Assembly: GCF_047511655.1 (NCBI RefSeq)
Contig: NC_133400.1
Location: 36,410,001 to 36,474,000 of the forward strand
DNA from: Castor canadensis
Taxonomy: Eukaryota; Chordata; Mammalia; Rodentia; Castoridae
Direction of reading: 5' to 3'
Length of the DNA: 64,000 nucleotides
A model generated the notes under the pieces. That model made no database searches, was not told where the DNA came from, and saw nothing but the letters and a program-made list of their open reading frames with translations. A program made the position numbers and the translations under genes. Below are positions 1-9,239 of the stretch, one piece after another (positions within the stretch are counted from its first letter, which is position 1; every line of letters begins with the position of its first letter).

Positions 1-102
1 TTTTTTTTTGAAATATATATTAAGTTTTTCTCAAAGTGTCTGGTATTCCTCTTCTCCTGGTGTGACACACACATGAGAGGCACAATTGGCTTGAGATGTC
101 AT

Positions 103-107
103 ATAAG
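103..107. repeat. Target-site duplication, left copy (ATAAG)
   Basis: ATAAG directly precedes the 5' LTR and recurs directly after the 3' LTR at 7193-7197. The two flanking 5-mers match exactly, so 108-7192 is a complete integration unit and not a rearranged fragment. Confidence 0.9.
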
Positions 108-433
108 TGAAAGGATGTGCCCTTTGCCCCAGCAGATCCCCATAGCAGAAACCAGTAAAGCCAGCACAGGATGCCCCGTGCAGGATAAGATAAACAGGAT
201 GGGGGCAGGTGGAATGTGAGGAATGTGAGCAGATTGCGAAAGACGACTAGAAGTACGTGCAAGATGTGCCCTGCCTGCTTGCTAAATGTAACCGTGTGCA
301 CGAATACTGACCTTTGAATCTATAGGCTAAGAAGTAATGTACTCTTAAATGGATAGGCTGGAAATGTATGTGGTGTTACAAACTCATTGGCTATGTACTG
401 TGCGGGCTTTTGCTGTAATGGCCGGTAGGGGCC

Positions 434-440
434 TATATAA
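434..440 (+). promoter_or_regulatory. LTR TATA box (TATATAA)
   Basis: TATATAA lies about 90 bp upstream of the AATAAA signal, the usual spacing of a class I LTR core promoter. The same box is at 7026-7032 in the 3' LTR, so both promoters look intact in sequence. Confidence 0.8.
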
Positions 441-525
441 GATCTTCCCTAAAGAGGATCGGGGTCTTGTCTGTCCAATTGGACCTGTGTGTCTGTGTGG
501 GAGCTTGACCCTGGCTTGCCAGCTC

Positions 526-531
526 AATAAA
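526..531 (+). terminator. LTR polyadenylation signal AATAAA
   Basis: AATAAA in the R region of the 5' LTR, followed by a T-rich stretch. The same hexamer in the 3' LTR at 7118-7123 would serve for transcript 3' end formation. Confidence 0.75.
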
Positions 532-604
532 CTCTGCTTTGTTGATTGCATTCACGCGTGACTCTCTGTCTCTCGGAGGAATAGGATTCTCGGACCCTAA
601 CATT

Positions 605-622
605 TGGAGGTCCCACCGAGAT
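605..622 (+). other. Primer-binding site, tRNA-Gln type
   Basis: The 18 bases TGGAGGTCCCACCGAGAT start three bases after the LTR CA end. Their complement is the 3' end of tRNA-Gln (UUG isoacceptor type) including CCA, with no mismatch that I can see. This puts the element in a glutamine-primed class I group, unlike the proline-primed exogenous murine leukaemia viruses. Confidence 0.85.
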
Positions 623-919
623 ACCCTTTTTCGAGAAGGCAGACCGTCCACGAGAAAGCAGAGGTGATTCCAAGTCCTAGGCATTGGGAGAGTCTGAGAT
701 TCTCATTTGGAGGGAACTAATTGGTAGATGATTGTTCCCGTTTGGGCCGCGGCAGGGATTTGGCCAATCCCCGGGGAGATTTATTCTGGGAATCTCGTTA
801 AGGGGACCACGAGGTCCTGCTGGGAGAGGCTTTCCTCTCATTTGGGCTCGAGCATTTCAGGAATCCTGGCGCCAGGTGAAGAACTAATTGAACTAGTCGA
901 CTGACCACCCGTCAAGTGG
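623..919 (+). other. Proviral leader (putative packaging region and splice donor)
   Basis: Non-coding leader between the primer site and the gag extension. CCAG|GTGAAG at 872-881 is a possible major 5' splice site for env mRNA. Packaging function is inferred only from position. Confidence 0.5.
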
Positions 920-1387
920 ATGCCTTTCGGCCTGATATCCAAATTGGACAGTGAGGAGATTGAATGGGGTGCGCACCAGCATGAGAGAAGGACCGGTCCA
1001 AGCGAGTGGTGGAGAGTGTTCTGTGTGTGTGGAGTTATTGTTGCTTTCACCCTTTTTGTTCTATCTCTCCTGGTGGTTGCTTCTCATCCCACAATGGGAC
1101 AGGGACAAGCAACCCCAAAGTCTTTGATTCTCTCTCACTTTCCAGAAGTCAAAAAAAGGGAATTAAATGCGGGTCTGGTCATTAAGAAAGGTAAGTTCGA
1201 CACCCTTTGTTCTGCAGAATGGCCCACCTTCGGAGTCGAATGGCCCATTCAAGGTTCCCTCTCCCTAGACCTGATCACTAAGGTCAAGGCTGTCGTTTTC
1301 CGACCAGGCAATCAAGGCCACCCAGATCAGGTCCCCTACATTTTGGTTTGGGAAGATTTAGTGGGGAACCGCCCCCCCCTTGGTTAA
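920..1387 (+). pseudogene. gag: Gag N-terminal part with upstream membrane-anchored extension (glycoGag-like)
   Basis: The conventional Gag ATG is at 1094 (Met-Gly, a myristoylation-type start). The same frame stays open upstream to an ATG at 920, adding 58 codons. The extension has a polar N terminus and a strongly hydrophobic segment (about codons 31-53) immediately before the Gag start, the topology of gammaretroviral glycosylated Gag. The matrix region then runs to the eight-C run at 1372-1379, where the frame shifts by one and this ORF ends at 1387. A strong 5' splice-site consensus (AG|GTAAGT) lies inside at 1190/1191. The extension is seen in the sequence; its glycoGag role is inferred. 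Confidence 0.8.
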
Positions 1388-2540
1388 CAGCTTTTCTGAC
1401 TCACCCCTCCAGTTCAGCTCCCAGGGCTAAAACCCCAGTCACGCCTGTCTTGGTCATAAAAGAGGAAGAGAAACCTCCCCTTCCCTCCCTGACCAGTCCT
1501 CAAAATAGGACACCCTCTTTACCACCCCCGGTCTTACCGGAAAGTTCCCCCCTTTACCCATCCCTCACGGGGGTAGAGGAAGATCAGCCGCCCCCATACG
1601 TGACTCCCCCTGGTCAGGCCAGTGCTCCGGAGGAGGAAATTTCCTCATCCTCCTCAACAGGACCGACGACCGGAGGAGGAATGGGTCGAAGACTCCGCCC
1701 CTGAGGGGTACGGGAAAGGGAGGGAGAAGATGGGCCCTCCTCATCAACACATGGGGAGGAAACTGTCCCCACATTTCCAGTCCAGACGGTAGGCCAAGGA
1801 GGACCGGGAGGCGGGGGGCAACAGTTTCAGTACTGGCCCTTCTCCTCCAGTGATCTATATAACTGGAGGACGCAGAACCCACCCTTTTCAGAAGACCCTA
1901 AGTGTCTCATAGATCTCCTGGAGTCCGTCATGCATACACACCGCCCCACATGGGACGACTGTCACCAGCTGCTCAATACTCTTTTTACGACGGAGGAGCC
2001 GGAGCGCATCCTCCACAAAGCTAGAAAGAATGTCTTGGGGGACAACGGGAGACCCACAACCCTTCAACCGGCCATAGACGAGGCTTTCCCCCTACGCCGC
2101 CCTGATTGGGATTTCGGGACCGCAGAAGGTAGGGAGCGTCTCCGAATCTACCGCCAGACTCTTATGGCAGGTCTCCGAGTGGCCACTAGGAGGCCCACCA
2201 ACTTTGCAAAGGTAAAGGCAGTTGTCCAAGGGGAAAATGAAAGCCTGGCCAGTTTCTTAGAGTGCCTCTATGAGGCATACCGTCAGTACACCCCTATTGA
2301 CCCCGAGGCGGAGATCCACCGGTCTGCTGTGGTATTCTCATTCATTAATCAGGCAGCTCCAGACATTAGGAGAAAACTCAATAAACAGGAAAACTTAGGG
2401 GAGATAACCATTAGGGAAATGTTACAGATAGCAGAGAAGGTCTTTACCGCAAGGGAAACTCCAGAAGAAAGGGAGGAAAGGCGGAGAAAGGAAGACAGGG
2501 AGGCCCAGGAAAAATTAAAAAAGGAAAATCGGAAGGGGAG
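1380..2540 (+). pseudogene. gag: Gag p12 and capsid part, frameshifted and with an in-frame stop
   Basis: Continues the polyprotein in another frame after the C-run. It is Pro-rich with a PPPY late-domain motif (codons at 1588-1599), then an in-frame TGA at 1702-1704. Capsid begins near 1828 and includes the major homology region around 2227-2290. The C-terminal highly charged Glu/Arg/Lys region (about 2450-2540) is cut short. The usual nucleocapsid Cys-His box does not follow; RT-like sequence begins about 20 bp later in the same frame. The broken reading frame makes this a pseudogene. Confidence 0.85.
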
Positions 2541-5500
2541 CCCGATACACGTCCTGTCCCTATCATTGGCTGATGAATATCGACTGTTTGAGAGCCGACA
2601 GGAGCCAGGAGGGGACATAGCCCAATGGCTAAAAAGGTTTCCCACGGCCTGGGCAGAGACTGCGGGAATTGGCCTCACCAAACACCTCCCTCCCATAGTT
2701 ATACAATTGAAGGCTTCTGCTCTTCCCATTTGGGTAAAACAGTATCCTATGTCCAAAGAAGCTCGAAGAGGCATAGCCCCTCATATCCGCAGGCTAATAA
2801 AGGAAGGAGTACTACGGCCATGTCGGTCCACCTGGAATACTCCTCTGCTCCCTGTCCAAAAGCCAGGAAGCGGGGACTATAGGCCTGTGCAAGACCTGCG
2901 AAAGGTAAATGAGCGGGCGGAGGACATTCATCCCACTGTACCGAATCCCTATACCTTGCTCAGTCACCTACCGCCCTCACAAGTATGGTATACAACCCTT
3001 GATTTGAAAGATGCTTTCTTCAGCATTCCATTGTCAGAAATCAGCCAGCCGCTATTTGCATTCGAATGGCAAGAGGATGGGGGCCGGACCGGACAGCTCA
3101 CTTGGACCAGACTGCCACAAGGATTTAAAAATTCTCCCACCCTGTTTAACGAGGCCCTGATCCAGGACCTGGAGCCCTTTCACCGGAGTCACCCATGAGT
3201 CACTCTACTACAGTACGTTGATGACTTACTGTTAGCGGCAGAAACCCGAGAGGAGTGCAGCGAGGCTACTAAACACCTGCTAACGGAGTTAGGTGAGCTG
3301 GGATATCGGGCAAGTGCCAAGAAGACACACATCTGTGAAAGGTCAGTGACATATCTGGGTTATCGGATTGCAGATGGGGCAAGATGGCTGACTGATGCCA
3401 TGAAACAGACTATTTTGACTATTCCATCCCCCACATCCACTAGGGGAGTGAGAGAGTTCCTGGGCTCCGCAGGGTTCTGTAGACTCTGGATTCCGGGATT
3501 TGCAGAGATAGCCAGACTCCTATATGAGGCCACCAAAGAGGCTCTGGATTGGAGGTGGGGAGAAAAACAACAGCAGGCCCTTGACCAGCTAAAGGCCACC
3601 CTTCTCCAGGCCCCTGCCTTGACCCTACCAGACCCCACAAAATCGTTCACTCTGTTTGTGGATGAAAAAAAGGGGGTAGCCAAAGGAGTCCTGACCCAAC
3701 AGTTAGGTCCCTGGAAGAGACCCATGGCATATCTTTCCAAGAAATTAGACGCAGTAGCATCAGGATGGCCCCCCTGCCTCCGCATCATAGCGGCCGTTGC
3801 CATGTTAGTGAGAGAAGCAGACAAATTAACCTTTGGACAGGCCCTCCGGGTCACGGCCCCTCACCCGGTGGAGGGAGTCCTTAAACAACCCCCTGGGAAA
3901 TGGATGACGAATGCCAGGCTCACCCACTACCAGGGGCTCTTGCTGGATTCCCCTCGGATCACCTTCACAGATCCTGTAACTCTGAACCCTGCCACCCTGT
4001 TGCCCAACCCGGAACTACAGACACCTGTCCATGACTGCAAGGAGCTCCTCTCCGAAGTTACCCAGGTATGGGTTGACCTAAAGGACACCCCACTGTCCAG
4101 CTGTAAATTAAACTGGTACACTGATGGAAGCAGTTTTGTCCAAAATGGAGTCCGAAGGGCAGGGGCAGCAGTGGTTGACCAAGAAGGAAACATGGTATGG
4201 AGCAGCGCCCTCCCACCTGGAACCTCAGCCCAAAAGGCAGAATTAATTGCCTTGGCCGAGGCCCTGGAAAGGGCAGAAGGAAAACGAGTCAATATCTACA
4301 CCGATAGCTGCTATGCTTTCAGTACCATCCACGTCCACGGAGCCATCTATCGTGAAAGGGGATTTCGCACAGCAGAAGGGAAAGGCTTAAAAAACCTGGC
4401 CGAAGTCCAGCGTCTATTAATAGCAGTGGAAAAACCGAAGGCAGTGGCAGTGATGTATGTCCTAGGCCATCAGTCTGCCAAGACTCCGGAAGCTGTCGGT
4501 AACAACAGGGCGGATCAAGAAGCTAGGAGAGCAGCAATGGTGAGTCCCTCCATGGTCGCGGCTATAGATGTGCCTGTCCCCGAGCTCCCTTTGCTACCTC
4601 CCCAACCAGAGTACTCCTCGGAAGATTTCACTTGGATGAGAGCCCACTCCCTCACTAGAAAAAGGGAGGATGAATGGAGAAGCAACTTGGAAGGCAAGCT
4701 AATCCTGCCCGAGAAACTCGGCCGATTCCTGTTAGCTAACTTACATAAGTCCACCCACTTGGGGCGGAGAAAGTTGCTAGACTTGCTGACATCTGCACAA
4801 CTCCGATTTCCAAACCAGACTGCAGCCATCCATCAAATTGTGGAGGATTGTGCTAGCTGTACAGCTATGAAACCAGGACGAAGGGAGGGGCACCACACAG
4901 GTATTCGGGAATGGGGGAGGGCCCCGGGAAGAAGCTGGGAAGTGGATTTTACCGAAGTAAAACCAGGGAAGTTTGGGTACAAATATTTGCTAGTGTTCAT
5001 AGATACCTTTTCGGGCTGGGTGGAGGTATTTCCTACAAAGAGGGAGACGAGTCAGGTAGTGGCAAAAGCCTTACTAGAGGAAATCATACCCAGGTACGGG
5101 GTGCCTGAGGCAATTGGGTCAGATAACGGTCCGGCTTTCGTTAGTAAAGTCCTACAGGGACTAGCCCAGACTATGGGGGCCAATTGAAAACTACATTGTG
5201 AATATAACCCCCAGAGCTCAGGGCAAGTAAAAAGGATGAATAGGACACTAAAGGAGACTTTAGCCAAATTGGCCCTGGAGACTGGCAGTGATTGGGTGAC
5301 ACTCCTTCCCTTGGCCATCTTCCGAGTCCGGAACTCCCCTTATGTCCATGGGCTAACCCCCTTTGAGATCCTGTATGGGGCTCCACCCGCCATCATTCAA
5401 AGGACCTTAAGCCCGGGACTAGGTGATCTGGCCCCAAATTACCTGACTATGCTACAGGCTCTAGCTAAGGTGCAACAACAAATATGGCCCTTAATTCAAG

Positions 5501-5820
5501 CGTACCATACTACTGAGAGGGTCCCGACTCCAGAACATGGCATAGTCCCGGGTGACATGGTATGGGTTAAAAGGCATCAGTCCAAAACCCTAGAGCCTAG
5601 ATGGAAAGGACCTTATGTTGTACTGCTTACTACCCCCACTGCCCTCAAGGTCGATAAAATTACACCATGGGTACACCACTCCCATGTGAGACGGGCACGT
5701 CCTCAGGAGGAGCAGGGAAATTGGACTGCACGACAGCATCCCACAAATCCATTCAAGCTCCAGCTGATACGGGATGCTCCGGAAAATGAAAACACCCCAG
5801 ATGCTCCACAGCCCTCCTAG
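2541..5820 (+). pseudogene. pol: Pol: RT, RNase H and integrase, with two in-frame stops
   Basis: One reading frame runs from capsid into RT without protease, interrupted by TGA at 3196-3198 and TGA at 5185-5187. RT has the YVDD motif (3214-3225). RNase H starts near 4110, with its first catalytic Asp codon at 4123-4125; its Glu and two further Asp residues are present. Integrase has the N-terminal His-His-Cys-Cys zinc site (His 4744 and 4756, Cys 4849 and 4858) and core Asp codons at 4945-4947 and 5122-5124. The third catalytic position, exactly 36 codons after the second Asp, is AAA (Lys) at 5230-5232. A C-terminal GPY-type domain follows, ending in TAG at 5818-5820. Protease is absent, so polyprotein processing would fail. 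Confidence 0.92.
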
Positions 5821-5967
5821 GATGGGATCATCACCTGGGTCCACTACACCCACATCAGACCGGCAGACCCGGTAGCTGTGAAGGAAGACTTCCTGCCAAC
5901 AAGAAGGGTGTCCCACCACAAGGACAATTCCTTCAAACTCAAACTTCAGCAAACTGGACTTCGGTAA
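5821..5967 (+). pseudogene. Second, divergent copy of the integrase C-terminal tail
   Basis: Directly after the pol TAG the same frame stays open to TAA at 5965-5967. Its start resembles the segment at 5653-5700 (Asp-x-Ile then Thr, Trp-Val-His, His-x-Arg-x-Ala pattern) and it ends with a matching Phe-Lys-Leu pattern. The 48-bp cores share about 29 of 48 bases by eye, offset 168 bp (56 codons). This is either an old internal duplication or a recombination join with a related element. Confidence 0.65.
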
Positions 5968-6680
5968 CCTTATTCCTTTTTCTAATCCTGTCCACCACTT
6001 GCTTGGGGCATACAAATCCACATCAACCTTTTAACCTGACCTGGATGATTGTAGATGTATCCACAGGAGACATTCTTAACCAGACCTCCAAGGTGACCCC
6101 TCCCAGCACCTGGTTCCCAGAATTATACTTTGACTTAAGGGCCTTATTCACTGGCAGGGGACAATGGGATTTGTGCCAAAGTTACTTCTATGTCTGCCCC
6201 GCTCCCCAACCCAACCACAGAAAAAAATGTGGAAAAATCACAGACTATTATTGTAAGTCATGGGGTTGTGAGAGCTCAGGGGACCTATGGTGGCCACCCC
6301 CCAAACAGGGGGACCTTATTCAGTTAAGTAGAGTCTCTCAATCTGGTATTACATACCACCAACCTAGACCTATAAATAAGGGATGCCCAACTCGCCCCAA
6401 TTGTAATCCCATTATGATAAATTTCACTGATTTAGGAAAAAAGGCGACAAATTGGGAATTGGGTAAATCCTGGGGAGTCAGACTCTAGAAAACAAATCAT
6501 CCAGGAGCCCTTTTTACCTTGCGGCATGTGCAACAATCAGTCTCTACTCTAACAATAGGACCTTGTATTCTAAACCGACTTGTGACTTTCATCAAAAACC
6601 GAATTAACACTGTCCAACTTCTGGTCCTCCGCCAACAATACCAGGCTCTTCATCCCCTTGAGAATGATTCCTCAATATAG
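5964..6680 (+). pseudogene. env: Env remnant: leader, SU N-terminal part and TM cytoplasmic tail
   Basis: A hydrophobic leader (about 5964-6008) overlaps the pol tail in another frame and leads into a Cys/Trp-rich surface-subunit N-terminal domain to 6488, with N-glycosylation sites of the NLT and NQT kind. An in-frame TAG lies at 6486-6488. After about 50 bp the same frame resumes with the membrane-proximal and cytoplasmic end of TM and a TAG at 6678-6680, just before the polypurine tract. The SU C-terminal half, cleavage site, fusion peptide, immunosuppressive region and CX6CC of TM are missing. It cannot make a functional envelope protein. Confidence 0.85.
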
Positions 6681-6683
6681 CCT

Positions 6684-6699
6684 AAAGAAAAGGGGGGAA
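6684..6699 (+). other. Polypurine tract
   Basis: Sixteen purines including six consecutive G lie directly before the 3' LTR start (TG at 6700-6701), the plus-strand primer of a retrovirus. Confidence 0.9.
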
Positions 6700-7192
6700 T
6701 GAAAGGATGTGCCCTTTGCCCCAGCAGATCCCCATAGCAGAAACCAGTAAAGCCAGCACAGGATGCCCCGTGCAGGATAAGATAAACAGGATGGGGGCAG
6801 GTGGAATGTGAGGAATGTGAGCAGATTGCGAAAGACGACTAGAAGTACGTGCAAGATGTGCCCTGCCTGCTTGCTAAATGTAACGGTGTGCACGAATACT
6901 GACCCTTGAATCTATAGGCTAAGAAGTAATGTACTCTTAAATGGATAGGCTGGAAATGTATGTGGTGTTACAAACTCATTGGCTATGTACTGTGCGGGCT
7001 TTTGCTGTAATGGCCGGTAGGGGCCTATATAAGATCTTCCCTAAAGAGGATCGGGGTCTTGTCTGTCCAATCGGACCTGTGTGTCTGTGTGGGAGCTTGA
7101 CCCTGGCTTGCCAGCTCAATAAACTCTGCTTTGTTGATTGCATTCACGCGTGACTCTGTCTCTTGGAGGAATAGGATTCTCGGACCCTAACA
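6700..7192 (+). repeat. 3' LTR
   Basis: 493 bp, TG...CA. By-eye comparison with the 5' LTR shows four substitutions (CCGTG/CGGTG, CCTTTG/CCCTTG, AATTGG/AATCGG, CTCGG/CTTGG) and one CT dinucleotide difference. TATA is at 7026-7032 and AATAAA at 7118-7123. Confidence 0.95.
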
Positions 7193-7197
7193 ATAAG
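7193..7197. repeat. Target-site duplication, right copy (ATAAG)
   Basis: Exact match to 103-107. Confidence 0.9.
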
Positions 7198-8806
7198 AAT
7201 GAATTTTCTTTCTTTTGTGTAACTGACACTGAGGTACCTTTTGAGGAAATCAAAGATCTGGGTTTTGTGAATCTTAATTTGTGCATGAAAAGGAAGAGTG
7301 GGACTATTTAGTGTTCTGGCTACTATTTCCTGAACTGTTTATCAGGGTAACAAAATAGTTAATTCTTTTTTTTTTTGGCACTTGAGGTTTGAACTCAGGG
7401 CCTCATGTTTGCTAGGCAGGCACTCTTATCACTTGAGGTTCTCCACCAGCCCGGGAATCAGGTTTAGAATGCTATTTTTTCCTTTGCCTCAGAGAAGCCT
7501 ATAGCTCTAACAGGAATCAGCTGGGGAGAGGTAGTGACTAGGGCTGCATATTTCAGGCTGGACTTCCCTATGCCTCCTCCAAGCATCACTACCCTGGGGC
7601 CAAGGTGGGGAGAAAAAAGAGTTAGCAAAGGAAGTCCAGAGAGAAAGAAAATTATCCCTAGGTTTGGCATTTATAACCACCACACCTGCCTCCAGGTCAT
7701 GAAAGCCCTTCAACAATAACCCAGGGAGGTTCCACTTGCATTAAGTCCTTGGAAAGGCTCCATCTCTTCATTCAACAGGGTCCAGCTGGGCCAAATTCTG
7801 TTCTGGGCCCTGGGGATACAGCTGTGGCTAAAAAGATACAAATCCTGGCCAGACACACATGGAAAGTGCATCCCTTAAGCCAAGCTGGGGTGGGGCTATA
7901 GGAGGGCTCGAAGTTTAGGGAATTCTAGGGAAAGGGATCATAGGTAACTGCTGAGCTTACATTGTCTCACTTGCACACAGGAGTGCTTTCACCCACCTGG
8001 TCATTCTTATTGATGCTCCAGTCTTTTTTGCTCTTCTCTTCTTTCAACATAACACTGACTGCTGACAGAGACTGGAGGAAGGCCCCTCAACTTAGGTACC
8101 TAGGCGGAGGGGATCTTAGACATTTTTTTACTGGGCTGAGTGGTTTAAGAATACAATAGTCCAGAAGATCCCAATTCTTGTGTCACCTGGAGAGAGACAT
8201 AAGTCACAAAACTTCATTGAAAGAAAAGGTAAAAAGAAAGCACTACAAGAGAAACCAGTGGGTCCCTGCCAAGTGGCAGGGAAGCACTTATCTCTTTGTT
8301 TAAAGACCAATTTGTAAGTTTTAAGGGAGGAAAAATTTGGGCAGGCCTTAGGGAGGGGCTAGAGTGGCTGGCAGGCTTAATTAACACACCCTTATCACAT
8401 AATAAGGAGTATTCTGTATATGCTAATTTTTAGGCCTTTTTATGTATGAGATGTGCCAATATTCAGAAGGTCCTAAGTAGAAGACTTGGCCTGGGAGACC
8501 AAATTGAGGGCAGGCCTCCTTTTACCAAGGAAATCAGACCCAGAGGTGTCCCTTATCTTGCAAAGATTTTTATGACTGCCAGGATATTTACAACTTAAAG
8601 GAATTTATTGCTCAGGGTGGTGCTGGGGGAGTAGTGAAAAAAAAATCTAGCATAAATATATCAGGTTAGTAAAAAGAAAGGAGTTGCTGGTGGGTTATTT
8701 TCCCTGTTTTCTAGCCTGTCCCAATTTTATATATTTTATTACATTTAACTGAAATTTCCTCAGTTTTCTGTTGCTCTCTAGTTGCTCCTAGTAGCCCTCT
8801 TCAAAG
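7198..8806. other. Spacer between the two proviruses
   Basis: No gene seen. It holds an ID SINE at 7364-7455 and, near 7780-7850, an old interspersed repeat of the kind ending in a CTGGGGATACA motif. The rest is unclassified. Confidence 0.5.
7364..7455 (-). repeat. ID-type SINE
   Basis: Poly-T head, then the complement of a tRNA-derived unit with recognisable A-box and B-box regions (GTTTGAACTC reading on plus). It ends CACCAGCCCG. Confidence 0.85.
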
Positions 8807-8810
8807 ACAT
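8807..8810. repeat. Target-site duplication of second provirus, left copy (ACAT)
   Basis: ACAT precedes the LTR at 8811 and recurs at 17361-17364 after the other LTR. Confidence 0.8.
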
Positions 8811-9212
8811 TGTTGGAATTAAAGACCCTTTGGTGCTGAAAACAGACACACAAGAGACAGAAAATCTTGACAAGGCAATTTCTCTTGATCAAGAGGGTGC
8901 AAGCATGTGCTCACTCCACTAAGCAAACACGCAAGCACAAAATGGCTGAGAATGACTCCTCCTTATATCCCTGACATGGTCGTACCTGCCCCTCACCTGG
9001 GATTTGTCCAGGTCAAAGGTTCACAGTCTCCCTCATTGGCTAAAAGGCTTGGGGGATGGGTTAGGGCATGCAGTTTGGTGGGCAATGGAGTTGTACAGGA
9101 ATCTGGAAGAAGAAGCAAGGAATGCAAGTCACCTAAGATGGTAACCTGAGGAATTTTTAAATAATCTAAGAGGGTAACAAATACTTTGACAGGAAAGATC
9201 ACTTTTCTTACA
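8811..9212 (-). repeat. 3' LTR of second provirus
   Basis: On the minus strand it begins TGTAAG and ends CCAACA, 402 bp. It shares the whole architecture of 16956-17360, including the TATA region, but has many substitutions and small indels. Confidence 0.9.
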
Positions 9213-9213
9213 A

Positions 9214-9231
9214 TTTCCCCCCCTCTTTTTA
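9214..9231 (-). other. Polypurine tract of second provirus
   Basis: On the minus strand this is an A/G run with seven consecutive G immediately before the 3' LTR TG. It fixes the orientation of the element. Confidence 0.8.
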
Positions 9232-9239
9232 ATTTAAAT

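Larger units (their letters stand above)
108..602 (+). repeat. 5' LTR
   Basis: Begins TG and ends CA, 495 bp. It holds an inverted CCAAT box (ATTGG, about 387), a TATA box (TATATAA 434-440), a polyadenylation signal (AATAAA 526-531) and a GT-rich tract around 487-501. It matches the 3' LTR at 6700-7192 almost base for base. The U3-R-U5 order is standard for a class I LTR. Confidence 0.95.
108..7192 (+). mobile_element. Young class I (gammaretrovirus-like) endogenous provirus, defective
   Basis: The order is LTR, tRNA-Gln primer site, leader, gag, pol, env, polypurine tract, LTR. The length is about 7.1 kb, shorter than a full gammaretrovirus because of two internal deletions: CA end through NC and protease to the RT start (near 2540), and most of SU/TM (near 6490-6540). 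The LTRs differ at about four substitutions and one 2-bp indel over roughly 493 bp, so insertion was recent. Gag and pol carry one frameshift and three in-frame stops, and the integrase catalytic Glu codon is AAA. The provirus cannot encode a complete set of proteins. Gammaretroviral affinity comes from the PPPY late motif, major homology region, YVDD RT, RNase H and D,D-35-x integrase arrangement. Confidence 0.95.

Noticed and set aside
349-561. 70-codon ORF repeated identically at 6941-7153
   Set aside because: It lies wholly in U3-R of the LTR and spans the TATA box and polyadenylation signal; it is repeated only because the LTR is.
1348-1704. Separate small gene in the p12 region
   Set aside because: Its frame and content continue gag after the C-run; there is no start of its own.
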